This document shows, in pieces, positions 1 to 6,516 of a stretch of DNA of 11,156 nt (the first letter of the stretch is position 1; every line of letters starts with the position of its first letter). Where the stretch lies: the NCBI GenBank assembly GCA_017618625.1, contig JAFZTV010000037.1:1-11156 (forward strand), read 5' to 3'. The notes under the pieces were generated by a model. It searched no databases. It was not told where the DNA came from and was given only the letters and a program-made list of their open reading frames with translations. A program made the translations under genes and the position numbers. This DNA comes from Bacteroidales bacterium (lineage in GTDB: Bacteria > Bacteroidota > Bacteroidia > Bacteroidales > P3).

Positions 1-2
1 AC

Positions 3-971
3 CGACTGGCAGAGATTGTGAGCGGGCAGCATAAAGATACGTGCACAAAGAGGGCAAACGACGACGGGCGGTGGGAGTTTTCGCCAGCGTGGTCGTCGGG
101 CGACCGCACACGCGCTTTTCTGAAGATACAGGACGGGTGCGACTATTTCTGCACATATTGCGCCATACCGCTGGCACGCGGACGTTCGCGCAGCGCTACT
201 ATAGACGAGGTGGTGACGATGGCACACGAATGTGCCGCGACGGGAGCGAAAGAGATAGTGCTGACGGGAGTGAACACAGGCACCTTCGGGATGCACACAG
301 GCGAGCAGTTTATTGAACTGCTGCGGCGGCTGGATGAGATAGAAGCGATTGAACGATACCGAATTTCGAGCATCGAACCCAACCTTATAACCGACGAGAT
401 AATAGAATTTACGGCACAGTCGAGAGCATTCCTGCCGCACTTCCACATACCGCTGCAGGCGGGAAGCGACAACGTGCTGCGGCTTATGCACAGACACTAC
501 GACACCGCGCTCTATCGCGACAAGGTGGAGCACATCAAATCGCTGATGCCCGACGCCTGCATTGCTGCCGACATAATCGCGGGCTTCAACGGCGAGAGCG
601 ACGAAGACTTTGATGAGACGAAGCGGTTCGTGGAGAGTCTGCCCCTCTCCTACCTGCATGTATTCACATACTCGGAGCGGCCACACACGGCGGCACTGAA
701 ACTGACGCCCCGTACCGACATGCACATACGCCGCCAGCGGAGCCAGGAACTGCACACCATATCGGAACGCAAGATGGCAGCCTTCGTCGAAAGCCAGCTG
801 GGCAAACGGCGAGCGGTGCTGTGGGAAAGCAGCCGACTCGCAGGCGAAATGTACGGATTGACGGACAACTACGTCAGAGTGCGCCAAAAATACGCCCCGG
901 AGCTGAGCAACACGGTTACGGAAGTTGTGCTGTCGAAAGAAAACATAGTAGTCGGAACTCCAACAGATTAA
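3..971 (+). CDS. mtaB: tRNA N6-threonylcarbamoyladenosine-37 C2 methylthiotransferase MtaB, 5'-truncated by the window edge
   Basis: This is a radical-SAM methylthiotransferase of the MtaB group, which adds a methylthio group to t6A at position 37 of tRNAs reading ANN codons (ms2t6A). The reading frame is open from nt 3, so the gene begins outside the window. The GTG at 18 is only an internal valine codon. The radical-SAM cluster motif CxxxCxxC (C-D-Y-F-C-T-Y-C) has its cysteine codons at nt 138, 150 and 159 and is followed by IPLARGRSRS. LTGVNTGTFG and the HIPLQAGSDNVL segment are further family signatures. The last ~60 residues fit the C-terminal TRAM RNA-binding domain. Full-length members have about 430-450 residues, so roughly the first 110 (the N-terminal UPF0004 domain with its own cluster cysteines) are missing here. 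The choice of MtaB over MiaB or RimO rests on overall likeness to remembered Bacteroides MtaB sequences. Confidence 0.92.
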   Translation, partial: RLAEIVSGQHKDTCTKRANDDGRWEFSPAWSSGDRTRAFLKIQDGCDYFCTYCAIPLARGRSRSATIDEVVTMAHECAATGAKEIVLTGVNTGTFGMHTGEQFIELLRRLDEIEAIERYRISSIEPNLITDEIIEFTAQSRAFLPHFHIPLQAGSDNVLRLMHRHYDTALYRDKVEHIKSLMPDACIAADIIAGFNGESDEDFDETKRFVESLPLSYLHVFTYSERPHTAALKLTPRTDMHIRRQRSQELHTISERKMAAFVESQLGKRRAVLWESSRLAGEMYGLTDNYVRVRQKYAPELSNTVTEVVLSKENIVVGTPTD

Positions 972-1059
972 GCGGACAAAAAGGGATATACCCCAGACGG
1001 ATTTTAACTAATTTTAAGATGATTTTTACGTAAAACAAGCGTATATCTAGATTTATTCG

Positions 1060-1067
1060 TATATTTG
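1060..1067 (+). promoter_or_regulatory. Probable -7 promoter element for the lipoprotein gene at 1122
   Basis: TATATTTG matches the Bacteroidetes -7 consensus TAnnTTTG exactly and lies 54 bases before the ATG, leaving an AT-rich leader of about 50 nt. No TTTG or TTG stands at the expected 19-21 base spacing upstream, so the -33 element is weak or absent. The rest of the 150-base gap after mtaB shows nothing else; no terminator hairpin is visible after mtaB. Confidence 0.5.
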
Positions 1068-1121
1068 CATTCGTAAATTTTTACAGAAACTAATCTATTA
1101 ATCCATTTAAATTACAAAATC

Positions 1122-1853
1122 ATGAAGAACTTTTTCAAAATTCTCGGCGTAGCTCTTATCGCCGGCAGCATGCTTTTCGTAGCTTGCAAAAAGGATGAAG
1201 AAAACACAAACAACGGTAACAATGGTGGCAACGGTGGCAACAACACCCCGACCGACACCACAACCCCGAGCGACCCGGTTAATCCTCCCGCACCTACAGC
1301 CGTTATGACCATTGCCATAGACGGTCAGACCTATCAGATTTCCGATTTCGGTGCTGGAATGTACTCTTCAACTAGTGGAGAAAGATTCCTCGGCCAAATC
1401 ATATACAACAACACCTATGGTCTTCAGTTCCCCTTTGGCGGCACTACGACTGGCAACTATGACTACGACAATAACATAGTGGCAATCTATTTCACAGGTG
1501 ATGACAATGCCGACTGGTTCGAATACACAGACGACGAGAGCGGAGAAACCGAAGAGTATCCTGTATGGGCAGGCTGCGGTATATTTGGTCAGTCTTGGGA
1601 TATTGTTTGGAGCTATCTTGGATTAACTCAGGATGGTCCTTCACAGAACATCACCGCTATTGACATGAACAACTACACCATGAGCTGCGTGTACTATGAC
1701 GGCCTTGTCAACCTCCAAACTTATCTGAACGAGGGCGCTTTTGATGCAGGTAGAGAGTTCACCATCACACTGACCAACGCAACATGGGAGCCCGTTGAGT
1801 GGTCAAAGAAAAACATGAAGTCCCAGAAAAACCTCAAGAAATTAAGTTTCTAA
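1122..1853 (+). CDS. Putative surface-exposed lipoprotein of unknown function
   Basis: The 243-residue product starts with a lipoprotein signal peptide: basic MKNFFK, a hydrophobic stretch, and the lipobox L-F-V-A-C with the lipidated cysteine at residue 22. The next residues, KKDEE, resemble the lipoprotein export signal (lysine followed by acidic residues) described for surface lipoproteins of Bacteroidetes, so exposure on the outer face of the outer membrane is inferred. Residues ~27-58 are a low-complexity Asn/Gly then Thr/Pro linker. From about residue 60 comes a compact, strongly acidic domain rich in Tyr, Trp, Gly and Asp that is probably beta-structured. The last ~18 residues are abruptly basic (lysines in KKNMKSQKNLKK), unlike the body. 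I do not recognise the domain family. The gene has its own likely promoter and a strong terminator, so it is probably monocistronic. Confidence 0.85.
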   Translation: MKNFFKILGVALIAGSMLFVACKKDEENTNNGNNGGNGGNNTPTDTTTPSDPVNPPAPTAVMTIAIDGQTYQISDFGAGMYSSTSGERFLGQIIYNNTYGLQFPFGGTTTGNYDYDNNIVAIYFTGDDNADWFEYTDDESGETEEYPVWAGCGIFGQSWDIVWSYLGLTQDGPSQNITAIDMNNYTMSCVYYDGLVNLQTYLNEGAFDAGREFTITLTNATWEPVEWSKKNMKSQKNLKKLSF

Positions 1854-1871
1854 TATCCTTGACAACATTCT

Positions 1872-1903
1872 AAATAGAGGCTGCTTCGGCAGCCTCTATT
1901 TGT
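1872..1903 (+). terminator. Intrinsic terminator, 13-bp perfect stem with TTCG loop
   Basis: The arms 1872-1884 and 1889-1901 are perfectly complementary (13 bp, GC-rich in the loop-proximal half) and close on a TTCG tetraloop with a C-G closing pair, an especially stable RNA loop. A short T-rich run (TTTGTTT) follows. It lies 18 bases after the stop at 1853 and separates the two lipoprotein genes. Confidence 0.9.
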
Positions 1904-1930
1904 TTATACTAACCAATGTGAGTAAACCTT

Positions 1931-2338
1931 ATGAAAAAACTTTTGTTTTCCTGCGTATTGCTTGTCTCGGTAACCATGTTGTCATGCACATCTGACGAAC
2001 AGAAAGCTCGTAAGGCGGCATACAACTATGCCGACGCAATGGCAAACTACAAACTGGATGAGGCTGAAAAATACGCAACCGAAGAAACCATAAACACCAC
2101 CATCACCACAGGCAAGGCCCTATTGCAGTTTGTTGATACCGCATATATAGCTTCCGACACTCCAGCCAAGTTGGAGGTGACAAACATGGAAATGACCTCC
2201 GACACCTCGGCAGTTGTATCGTTTGTGAAGAACACCCCGATAAAGCAAGACCTGCGATTCTCAGTAGAAGTGCGCAAGCGCAACGGGAAATGGCTAGCAC
2301 ATTCACCTCAAAACGGTGCCGAAAGCCAGCAACGGTAA
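1931..2338 (+). CDS. Small lipoprotein, NTF2-like/DUF4878-type
   Basis: The 135-residue protein has a lipoprotein signal peptide (MKKLLFSCVLLVSVTMLSC) with the lipidated cysteine at residue 19, followed by TSDEQ, which only weakly resembles an export signal. The mature part begins with a helix containing paired Ala/Tyr/Asp positions (KAAYNYADAMANYKLDEAEKYAT) and ends in beta-strand-like segments (SAVVSFVKN, LRFSVEVRKRNGKWLAHSP). This order and size fit the small NTF2-like folds annotated as DUF4878 in Bacteroidetes lipoproteins. That assignment comes from pattern memory and is tentative. The role is unknown; related folds often serve as small ligand-binding or accessory domains. The gene lies between two terminators, so it must have its own promoter in 1904-1930 or overlapping the preceding hairpin, or be read by leak-through. 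I see no clear promoter match. Confidence 0.8.
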   Translation: MKKLLFSCVLLVSVTMLSCTSDEQKARKAAYNYADAMANYKLDEAEKYATEETINTTITTGKALLQFVDTAYIASDTPAKLEVTNMEMTSDTSAVVSFVKNTPIKQDLRFSVEVRKRNGKWLAHSPQNGAESQQR

Positions 2339-2359
2339 AAGGCAGGTTACACTACGATG

Positions 2360-2398
2360 TGGCACTACCGCTCTATGCGGTCGTGCCATTTTTGTTTT
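2360..2398 (+). terminator. Intrinsic terminator after the small lipoprotein gene
   Basis: A 12-bp stem with one internal mismatch (2360-2371 with 2377-2388) and a TCTAT loop is followed by TTTTTGTTTT. It starts 21 bases after the stop codon at 2338 and isolates the lipoprotein gene from the repeat region downstream. Confidence 0.88.
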
Positions 2399-2427
2399 AT
2401 CATATAATACCCCTAAACTACCCGAAT

Positions 2428-2646
2428 GATACAGACTTGATACGGACTTGATACGGACTTGGCACGGAGTTAGTATAGTCTTAGGTCTAACAATTCTCTA
2501 TGTTTTCCCTATGTGAGGTCTATATGTTCTCTATGTTTTTTCTATCCGCGCTCTATGCTTTCTCTATGTTTTGTCTAAGGTCGGGCTAGGGATGGGCTAG
2601 GGATGGGCTAGGGATGGGCTAGGGATGGGCTATGCCATGCCTATAC
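2428..2646. repeat. Degenerate 11-bp tandem array, about 20 units
   Basis: A CTA or CTT trinucleotide recurs at 2436, 2447, 2458, (GTT at 2469), 2480, 2487, 2498, 2509, 2520, 2531, 2542, 2553, 2564, 2575, 2586, 2597, 2608, 2619, 2630 and 2641. Every step is 11 bases except one of 7 (2480 to 2487). Three flavours follow one another: GATACGGACTT-like units (2428-2471), CTCTATGTTTT-like units (about 2494-2575) and exact GGGCTAGGGAT units (2583-2626, then GGGCTA). The array fills much of the 488-base gene-free gap between 2338 and 2827. The remainder of that gap holds the terminator, the purF-like promoter and about 90 bases of unremarkable sequence (2647-2740). No convincing open reading frame is present. 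Confidence 0.85.
2583..2629 (+). other. Potential G-quadruplex (nine GGG tracts)
   Basis: GGG tracts start at 2583, 2589, 2594, 2600, 2605, 2611, 2616, 2622 and 2627, separated alternately by CTA and AT. Any four consecutive tracts satisfy the G3-N(1-7) rule for an intramolecular quadruplex, and the short loops favour stability. The G-rich strand is the + strand, which is the coding strand of the downstream PurF-like gene. The tract lies about 110 bases upstream of that gene's promoter, so it would mostly act as DNA and not as part of the mRNA leader. Formation is inferred from sequence only. Confidence 0.6.
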
Positions 2647-2740
2647 AATGTCCATGGCATCTATAGGGCAGCCTCAGGACGCGGGATGGCGCGACCAGGG
2701 CGGTTGTGGATATATTGTTCATAATTTTAGGCTTCGGAAT

Positions 2741-2771
2741 ATTGCCTTTCGGCAAAAAAAAGCTACCTTTG
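2741..2771 (+). promoter_or_regulatory. Promoter of the PurF-like gene
   Basis: ATTG (2741-2744) stands 19 bases upstream of TACCTTTG (2764-2771). This matches the Bacteroidetes promoter architecture (TTTG or TTG, 19-21 bases, TAnnTTTG). Transcription would begin near 2778, giving an AT-rich leader of about 50 nt before the ATG at 2827. The spacer contains a small inverted repeat (TTGCC, TTTC, GGCAA at 2742-2755) that overlaps the -33 element and could be an operator, though it is short. Confidence 0.75.
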
Positions 2772-2826
2772 TGGTTTATTTTTCAATCATTATATATTTA
2801 TTCATCATTCTAAAAAACAAAACATT

Positions 2827-4233
2827 ATGAGCGGACTTTTCGGTATTGTCTCTAAAGAGCCTTGCATCACGGACCTGTTCTACGGAACAGACTACCATTC
2901 ACACCTGGGTACCAAGCGTGCCGGTTTGAGCACAGTGGACAATGGTACCTTTCATCGCAACATCCACAACATCCAGAATTCGTATTTCAGAACCAAGTTC
3001 ACGGGCGACCTGCACGAGATGACCGGTAACTACGGCATCGGCGTCATCAGCGACACCGACGCTCAGCCTATCGTGGTGAACTCCCACCTCGGCCGTTTCG
3101 CCATCGTCACCGTATCTAAAATCAACAACATCCCTGAACTGGAGCAGAAATGCCTCGGCATGAACCAGCAGTTCACCGAACTGAGCATGGGCAGCACCAA
3201 CCCGACGGAGCTGGTTGCACTGCTGATAACGCAGGGCAAGACCTTCGTGGAGGGCATACAGAATGTGTACAAAAGCGTGAAGGGCAGCTGCACGATGCTT
3301 ATCCTCACACCCGACGGTGTGATTGCAGCGCGCGACTATCTGGGTCGTACCCCTCTTGTTATCGGACGCAAAGGCACAAGCTATGCCATCGCCTCCGAAA
3401 GCCACAGCTACATCAACCTCGACTACAACACCACCCGTTTCGTAGGTCCCGGCGAGATTATCAAGGTCACGACCAACGGTCTTGAGCAACTCCTCGCTCC
3501 CAACGACAAGATGCAGATTTGCTCGTTCCTCTGGATTTACTACGGCTACCCCTGTGTCGAATACGAGGGAATCAACGCCGAAGAGGTGCGCTACCAGCTG
3601 GGCTACGCGATGGGCCAGCAGGACGACATACAGGCCGACTACGTGTCGGCCATACCCGACTCGGGCATAGGCATGGCACTGGGATATGCCGCAGGCAAGG
3701 GAATTCCATACAAACGAGGAGTGCTGAAATACACGCCAACCTGGGCACGCAGCTTCATGCCGGTGAACCAGGAGGCCCGCAACCTGGTGGCGAAGATGAA
3801 ACTGATACCCAGCCGCAAGATGCTGGAAGGCCGCGAGGTGGTGTTCTGCGACGACTCGATAGTGCGCGGCACACAGCTGAGAGACAACGTGAAGATGCTG
3901 TACGACTGCGGCGTGAAGAAGGTGCATGTGAGAATCAGCTGTCCGCCGCTGGTTCACGGCTGCCAATATCTGAACTTCTCGGCGTCGAAAAACGATATGG
4001 AGCTTATCACCCGTCGCTGCATCGAAGAGCTCGAGAACGGCGAGATACGCAACATCGAAGCCTACCGCGACGAGACGACACAGGAATACGCCCGTATGGT
4101 GGAGATGATACGCCAGAGGGTTGGTGTAGATACTCTGAAATTCAACAGTCTGAAGACCGTCTGCGACGCCATCGGGTTGCCGAAGGACAAAGTCTGCACC
4201 CACTGCTTCGACGGGTCGTCGTTTGGCGAATAA
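2827..4233 (+). CDS. PurF-like amidophosphoribosyltransferase homologue lacking the glutaminase nucleophile
   Basis: The 468-residue protein has the two-domain plan of glutamine PRPP amidotransferase (PurF, first step of purine synthesis): an N-terminal Ntn/GATase-II domain (~1-215) and a C-terminal phosphoribosyltransferase domain (~230-460). The PRPP loop is intact (VVFCDDSIVRGTQL, 338-351), as is AIPDSGIGMALGYA (275-288). Cysteines 232, 379, 457 and 460 sit where the 4Fe-4S ligands of Bacillus-type PurF lie. The N-terminus reads M-S-G-L-F-G-I, so the catalytic cysteine exposed in true PurF is replaced by Ser2. The usual HRGQ and HNGxL pocket motifs are also altered (LGTKRAGL at 27-34, VVNSHLGRFA at 83-92). 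The start is fixed by the promoter and by alignment to the family N-terminus. From memory, Bacteroidetes often carry such a divergent protein beside a cysteine-containing PurF. Its reaction is uncertain; it could use free ammonia or have another role. Confidence 0.85.
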   Translation: MSGLFGIVSKEPCITDLFYGTDYHSHLGTKRAGLSTVDNGTFHRNIHNIQNSYFRTKFTGDLHEMTGNYGIGVISDTDAQPIVVNSHLGRFAIVTVSKINNIPELEQKCLGMNQQFTELSMGSTNPTELVALLITQGKTFVEGIQNVYKSVKGSCTMLILTPDGVIAARDYLGRTPLVIGRKGTSYAIASESHSYINLDYNTTRFVGPGEIIKVTTNGLEQLLAPNDKMQICSFLWIYYGYPCVEYEGINAEEVRYQLGYAMGQQDDIQADYVSAIPDSGIGMALGYAAGKGIPYKRGVLKYTPTWARSFMPVNQEARNLVAKMKLIPSRKMLEGREVVFCDDSIVRGTQLRDNVKMLYDCGVKKVHVRISCPPLVHGCQYLNFSASKNDMELITRRCIEELENGEIRNIEAYRDETTQEYARMVEMIRQRVGVDTLKFNSLKTVCDAIGLPKDKVCTHCFDGSSFGE

Positions 4234-4259
4234 GCTCTTTAAATTATGAATCTTGAACT

Positions 4260-4280
4260 GACTGCCGACTGCTGACTGCA
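4260..4280. repeat. Three tandem 7-bp units upstream of the secreted repeat protein
   Basis: GACTGCC, GACTGCT and GACTGCA follow each other directly in the 52-base gap before the ATG at 4286, preceded by AACTGACT. No promoter or terminator is seen in this gap, so the next gene is probably co-transcribed with the PurF-like gene. Confidence 0.6.
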
Positions 4281-4285
4281 GATAT

Positions 4286-5752
4286 ATGAAGAAGTTCGTT
4301 TTATTGCTTACAGTGATTGTCCTGTGCCGCATAACCTGCGCACAGGACACTGTAGTGCAATACGAACCACAGCCAAGCAATCAAACACTAAACACAGCGG
4401 ACGAACGCGAAAGCCTGATACGCGAGCAGCAGCTGGTGGTGCTGAAAGACCGCATCAGAGCACAACACCAACGGCTGAGGATTCAATGTAGCGACGAAGG
4501 CGTAGCGGACAAAAACCGCGCACGTTTTTTGAAGAACATCTACTACGCCTACCTTTCGGTTTACAACCACTACAACATCAACAGTATTGACCAGTCGGCA
4601 GAATACTTTGCCCAGCTGTCGCAGTTTGACAGCATGCAGAGACACCTGCGCGACAGCATAGTGGGCACAGACTCCTACCCTACCCGCATAGAGAATTTCA
4701 AGAACACTTTGAAACTCAAGGCAGGCAAAGAAAACGCAGAGGTATATAAATCCTACTGCCGTTCATATCAGCCGCCCACCATTGCCATCAATTTCACCAC
4801 TGTAGAAGAATACTACGCCTACGTGAGACAACACCTCGCGGTGATTCGCATACAGGATCGTTATCTGGAATGTCTTGGATGGCTCGACCGCATCGAGGCC
4901 AACTCGGGCAGCATAATTGCCATGCTGGGCAACACAGGACACGCAACCCCATACAAGAACATTGTTGCAAACACAAACTTCGTGCCGGTATTCACCACCG
5001 AAGAAGGCGGAATACAATTCATTGACAAGCTACGAGAGTTCGAGTCCATCCAGCAGGAGTACATAAAAAGCGAGAAAAAGATACGCCGACTCGAGCAGCT
5101 AGCGGACTCTGTTTACCGCATTGGTCGCAAATATAGCGACCTTACCGCTGCATTCCGACTTGTGCAACAGGGCACAGACCTCTACCCCGCTTTTAGGAAC
5201 CATGAGGAATTGGAGGTTTACAACCGCAAACTCAACGACTACAAGACCGTCGCAAGCCAGTATCTGCACCTGGTTTATCTGCGCGACACAATTGCAAACA
5301 ACGAGAACATCACCGATCACTCCACAAAGACTCTTCGCGACGGACAGCGCACACTGAAGAAATTCACCAAATGGACGCCAGATTTCAGCACACCCGCCGA
5401 AGGCGAGGCCTTCTTCAACAACCTGAAGGGTCTTTTGGTCATGCAACAGGAATGTGTAGCCATAAGCGACAACATCATCACACAGGGAATCCATGAAAAA
5501 GAGATTCTGGCGCTGACCAAAAACTACAGCTACATACGCCGCGCATACAACTCGATGATGAAGAGCTACGACTACAAAGGTTCTATCGCAACACGTGAGA
5601 ATCTGCGCATATACGGCGACCTGCAGCGCATGGCTGTTGATATGCAGCTCGCCCTTATCGAGTACATCAAGCGCAACCCCATGGAGCTGGAACGCCAGAT
5701 GCGCGCCGAAAAAGACGTACGGGGCTACAAGGCTATTATTGGTGTAAAATAA
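4286..5752 (+). CDS. Secreted all-helical protein with about six ~66-residue repeats, unknown function
   Basis: The 488-residue product begins with a signal peptide (MKKFVLLLTVIVLCRITCA) ending before QD, a cleavage site typical of Bacteroidetes. C18 is preceded by Thr, a poor lipobox, so ordinary signal peptidase cleavage is preferred. The mature protein is predicted by eye to be almost wholly alpha-helical, rich in Gln, Arg, Tyr and Glu. An internal repeat is visible: an aromatic or hydrophobic anchor (F170, F236, F303, F367) is followed about 20 residues later by a Q-x-x-Y/C-L/I/V helix (IQDRYL, IQQEYI, VASQYL, MQQECV). Weaker copies are anchored near I98 (MQRHL) and I434 (MQLAL). Spacings are 72, 66, 67, 64 and 67. 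I recognise no family. A periplasmic or exported helical scaffold is the most one can infer. It follows the PurF-like gene by 52 bases without a visible terminator and ends convergently 26 bases from the thioesterase gene. Confidence 0.8.
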   Translation: MKKFVLLLTVIVLCRITCAQDTVVQYEPQPSNQTLNTADERESLIREQQLVVLKDRIRAQHQRLRIQCSDEGVADKNRARFLKNIYYAYLSVYNHYNINSIDQSAEYFAQLSQFDSMQRHLRDSIVGTDSYPTRIENFKNTLKLKAGKENAEVYKSYCRSYQPPTIAINFTTVEEYYAYVRQHLAVIRIQDRYLECLGWLDRIEANSGSIIAMLGNTGHATPYKNIVANTNFVPVFTTEEGGIQFIDKLREFESIQQEYIKSEKKIRRLEQLADSVYRIGRKYSDLTAAFRLVQQGTDLYPAFRNHEELEVYNRKLNDYKTVASQYLHLVYLRDTIANNENITDHSTKTLRDGQRTLKKFTKWTPDFSTPAEGEAFFNNLKGLLVMQQECVAISDNIITQGIHEKEILALTKNYSYIRRAYNSMMKSYDYKGSIATRENLRIYGDLQRMAVDMQLALIEYIKRNPMELERQMRAEKDVRGYKAIIGVK

Positions 5753-5778
5753 GAGTCGCCAACCTCCCTGGCCAAATA

Positions 5779-6516
5779 CTATCGATTAGTAGTAGTCACC
5801 TGAGCGGTGGCGCTAAGACCTCGGTCGTTGAACAGCTGGAACTGCAGCACACCGTCGGACAACTCGTTGCGAAGCACATCTATGCTCTCGCCCTTGCGGG
5901 TCTCGGCGATATACGATATTTCCAGTGATTTCATCTGCTTGCCATCAGGAAGGTTGTCGTCAATCCAGCGCACATACTCGGAGTTGTTGACATGTCGAGT
6001 GTGGTCGAACATAGAAGGCTTCACTGAGAAACGCTCCACGCGACAGCTTTCGTCCATCGGCAGGATGCGTATCTTTGAAAGCCGTTCCTTGTCGGTAGCA
6101 CATACGGGATGATGTATGTAACCATCCATGATGTCGTTGAGTCGGGCGACATGTCGGCTGTTGAAGTCGATGACAACCCAATAAGCTGTGGCTGAGGCAA
6201 GGCATGTGCCATCCTCGGCGGTGACGAGAAAATCACGGGCATTGAACAGTCCATCTATACCACGCGACCACGTGGAGAAAGTAACTACGTCGGTATAGGC
6301 CGGCATCGACTCAACCTGATAGTACATACGGCTGAGCACCCATGCCTTGTCATACTTTATAAGGTCGTAGTAACTGACGTGAGTAATAATTGTATGTTCC
6401 TCGGCAACACTCTGAAGCAACCGCGAAAGTCCCCACATGGAAAGACGGTCGTACTGGTCGCAGAGATACGATTCAATGCGATATTTGTTAGTGTAGATAT
6501 TTTTGTCGTCAAGCAT
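5779..6516 (-). CDS. Acyl-ACP thioesterase, FatA/FatB family (double hotdog)
   Basis: This 245-residue protein matches the acyl-ACP thioesterase family, which ends fatty-acid elongation by hydrolysing acyl-ACP in the cytoplasm. The first hotdog domain shows DRLSMWGLSRLLQSVAEEH (23-41) and WVLSRMYYQVESMP (59-72). The second carries the active-site loop MFDHTRHVNNSEYVRW (169-184) and ISYIAETRKGE (200-210). Of the catalytic set described for plant FatB (Asp, Asn, His, Glu), D171, H175 and probably E205 are present, but the Asn expected two residues before the His is Thr173. Length fits the bacterial family (~245). The ATG at 6516 gives the expected N-terminus. The gene follows argS by 75 bases on the same strand and may be co-transcribed with it. 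It converges on the + strand gene ending at 5752, with no obvious terminator in the 26-base gap. Confidence 0.85.
   Translation of the reverse strand: MLDDKNIYTNKYRIESYLCDQYDRLSMWGLSRLLQSVAEEHTIITHVSYYDLIKYDKAWVLSRMYYQVESMPAYTDVVTFSTWSRGIDGLFNARDFLVTAEDGTCLASATAYWVVIDFNSRHVARLNDIMDGYIHHPVCATDKERLSKIRILPMDESCRVERFSVKPSMFDHTRHVNNSEYVRWIDDNLPDGKQMKSLEISYIAETRKGESIDVLRNELSDGVLQFQLFNDRGLSATAQVTTTNR

Noticed and set aside
18..20. GTG as start codon of the mtaB fragment
   Set aside because: The frame is open to the window edge and full-length family members need about 110 more residues, so this is an internal valine.
1859..1864. TTGACA as a sigma70-type -35 box for the small lipoprotein gene
   Set aside because: No matching -10 or Bacteroidetes -7 element lies at a suitable distance, and the terminator hairpin intervenes.
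2583..2632. CRISPR-like array
   Set aside because: Units are 11 bp in direct head-to-tail order with no unique spacers, and no cas gene is nearby. It is a tandem repeat.
2648..2830. Small + strand open frame of 60 codons before the PurF-like gene
   Set aside because: It runs through the promoter and the AT-rich leader, overlaps the real start, and shows no protein-like composition or start signal.
4286..4342. Lipoprotein signal at C18 of the secreted repeat protein
   Set aside because: The residue before the cysteine is Thr, not Gly, Ala or Ser, and A-QD right after it is a typical signal peptidase I site in this phylum.
2899..4380. Long open frame (493 codons) on the - strand opposite the PurF-like gene
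   Set aside because: It is a shadow: the + strand frame has clear conserved motifs, and the antisense product is a low-information His/Val/Ala-rich sequence with no family features.
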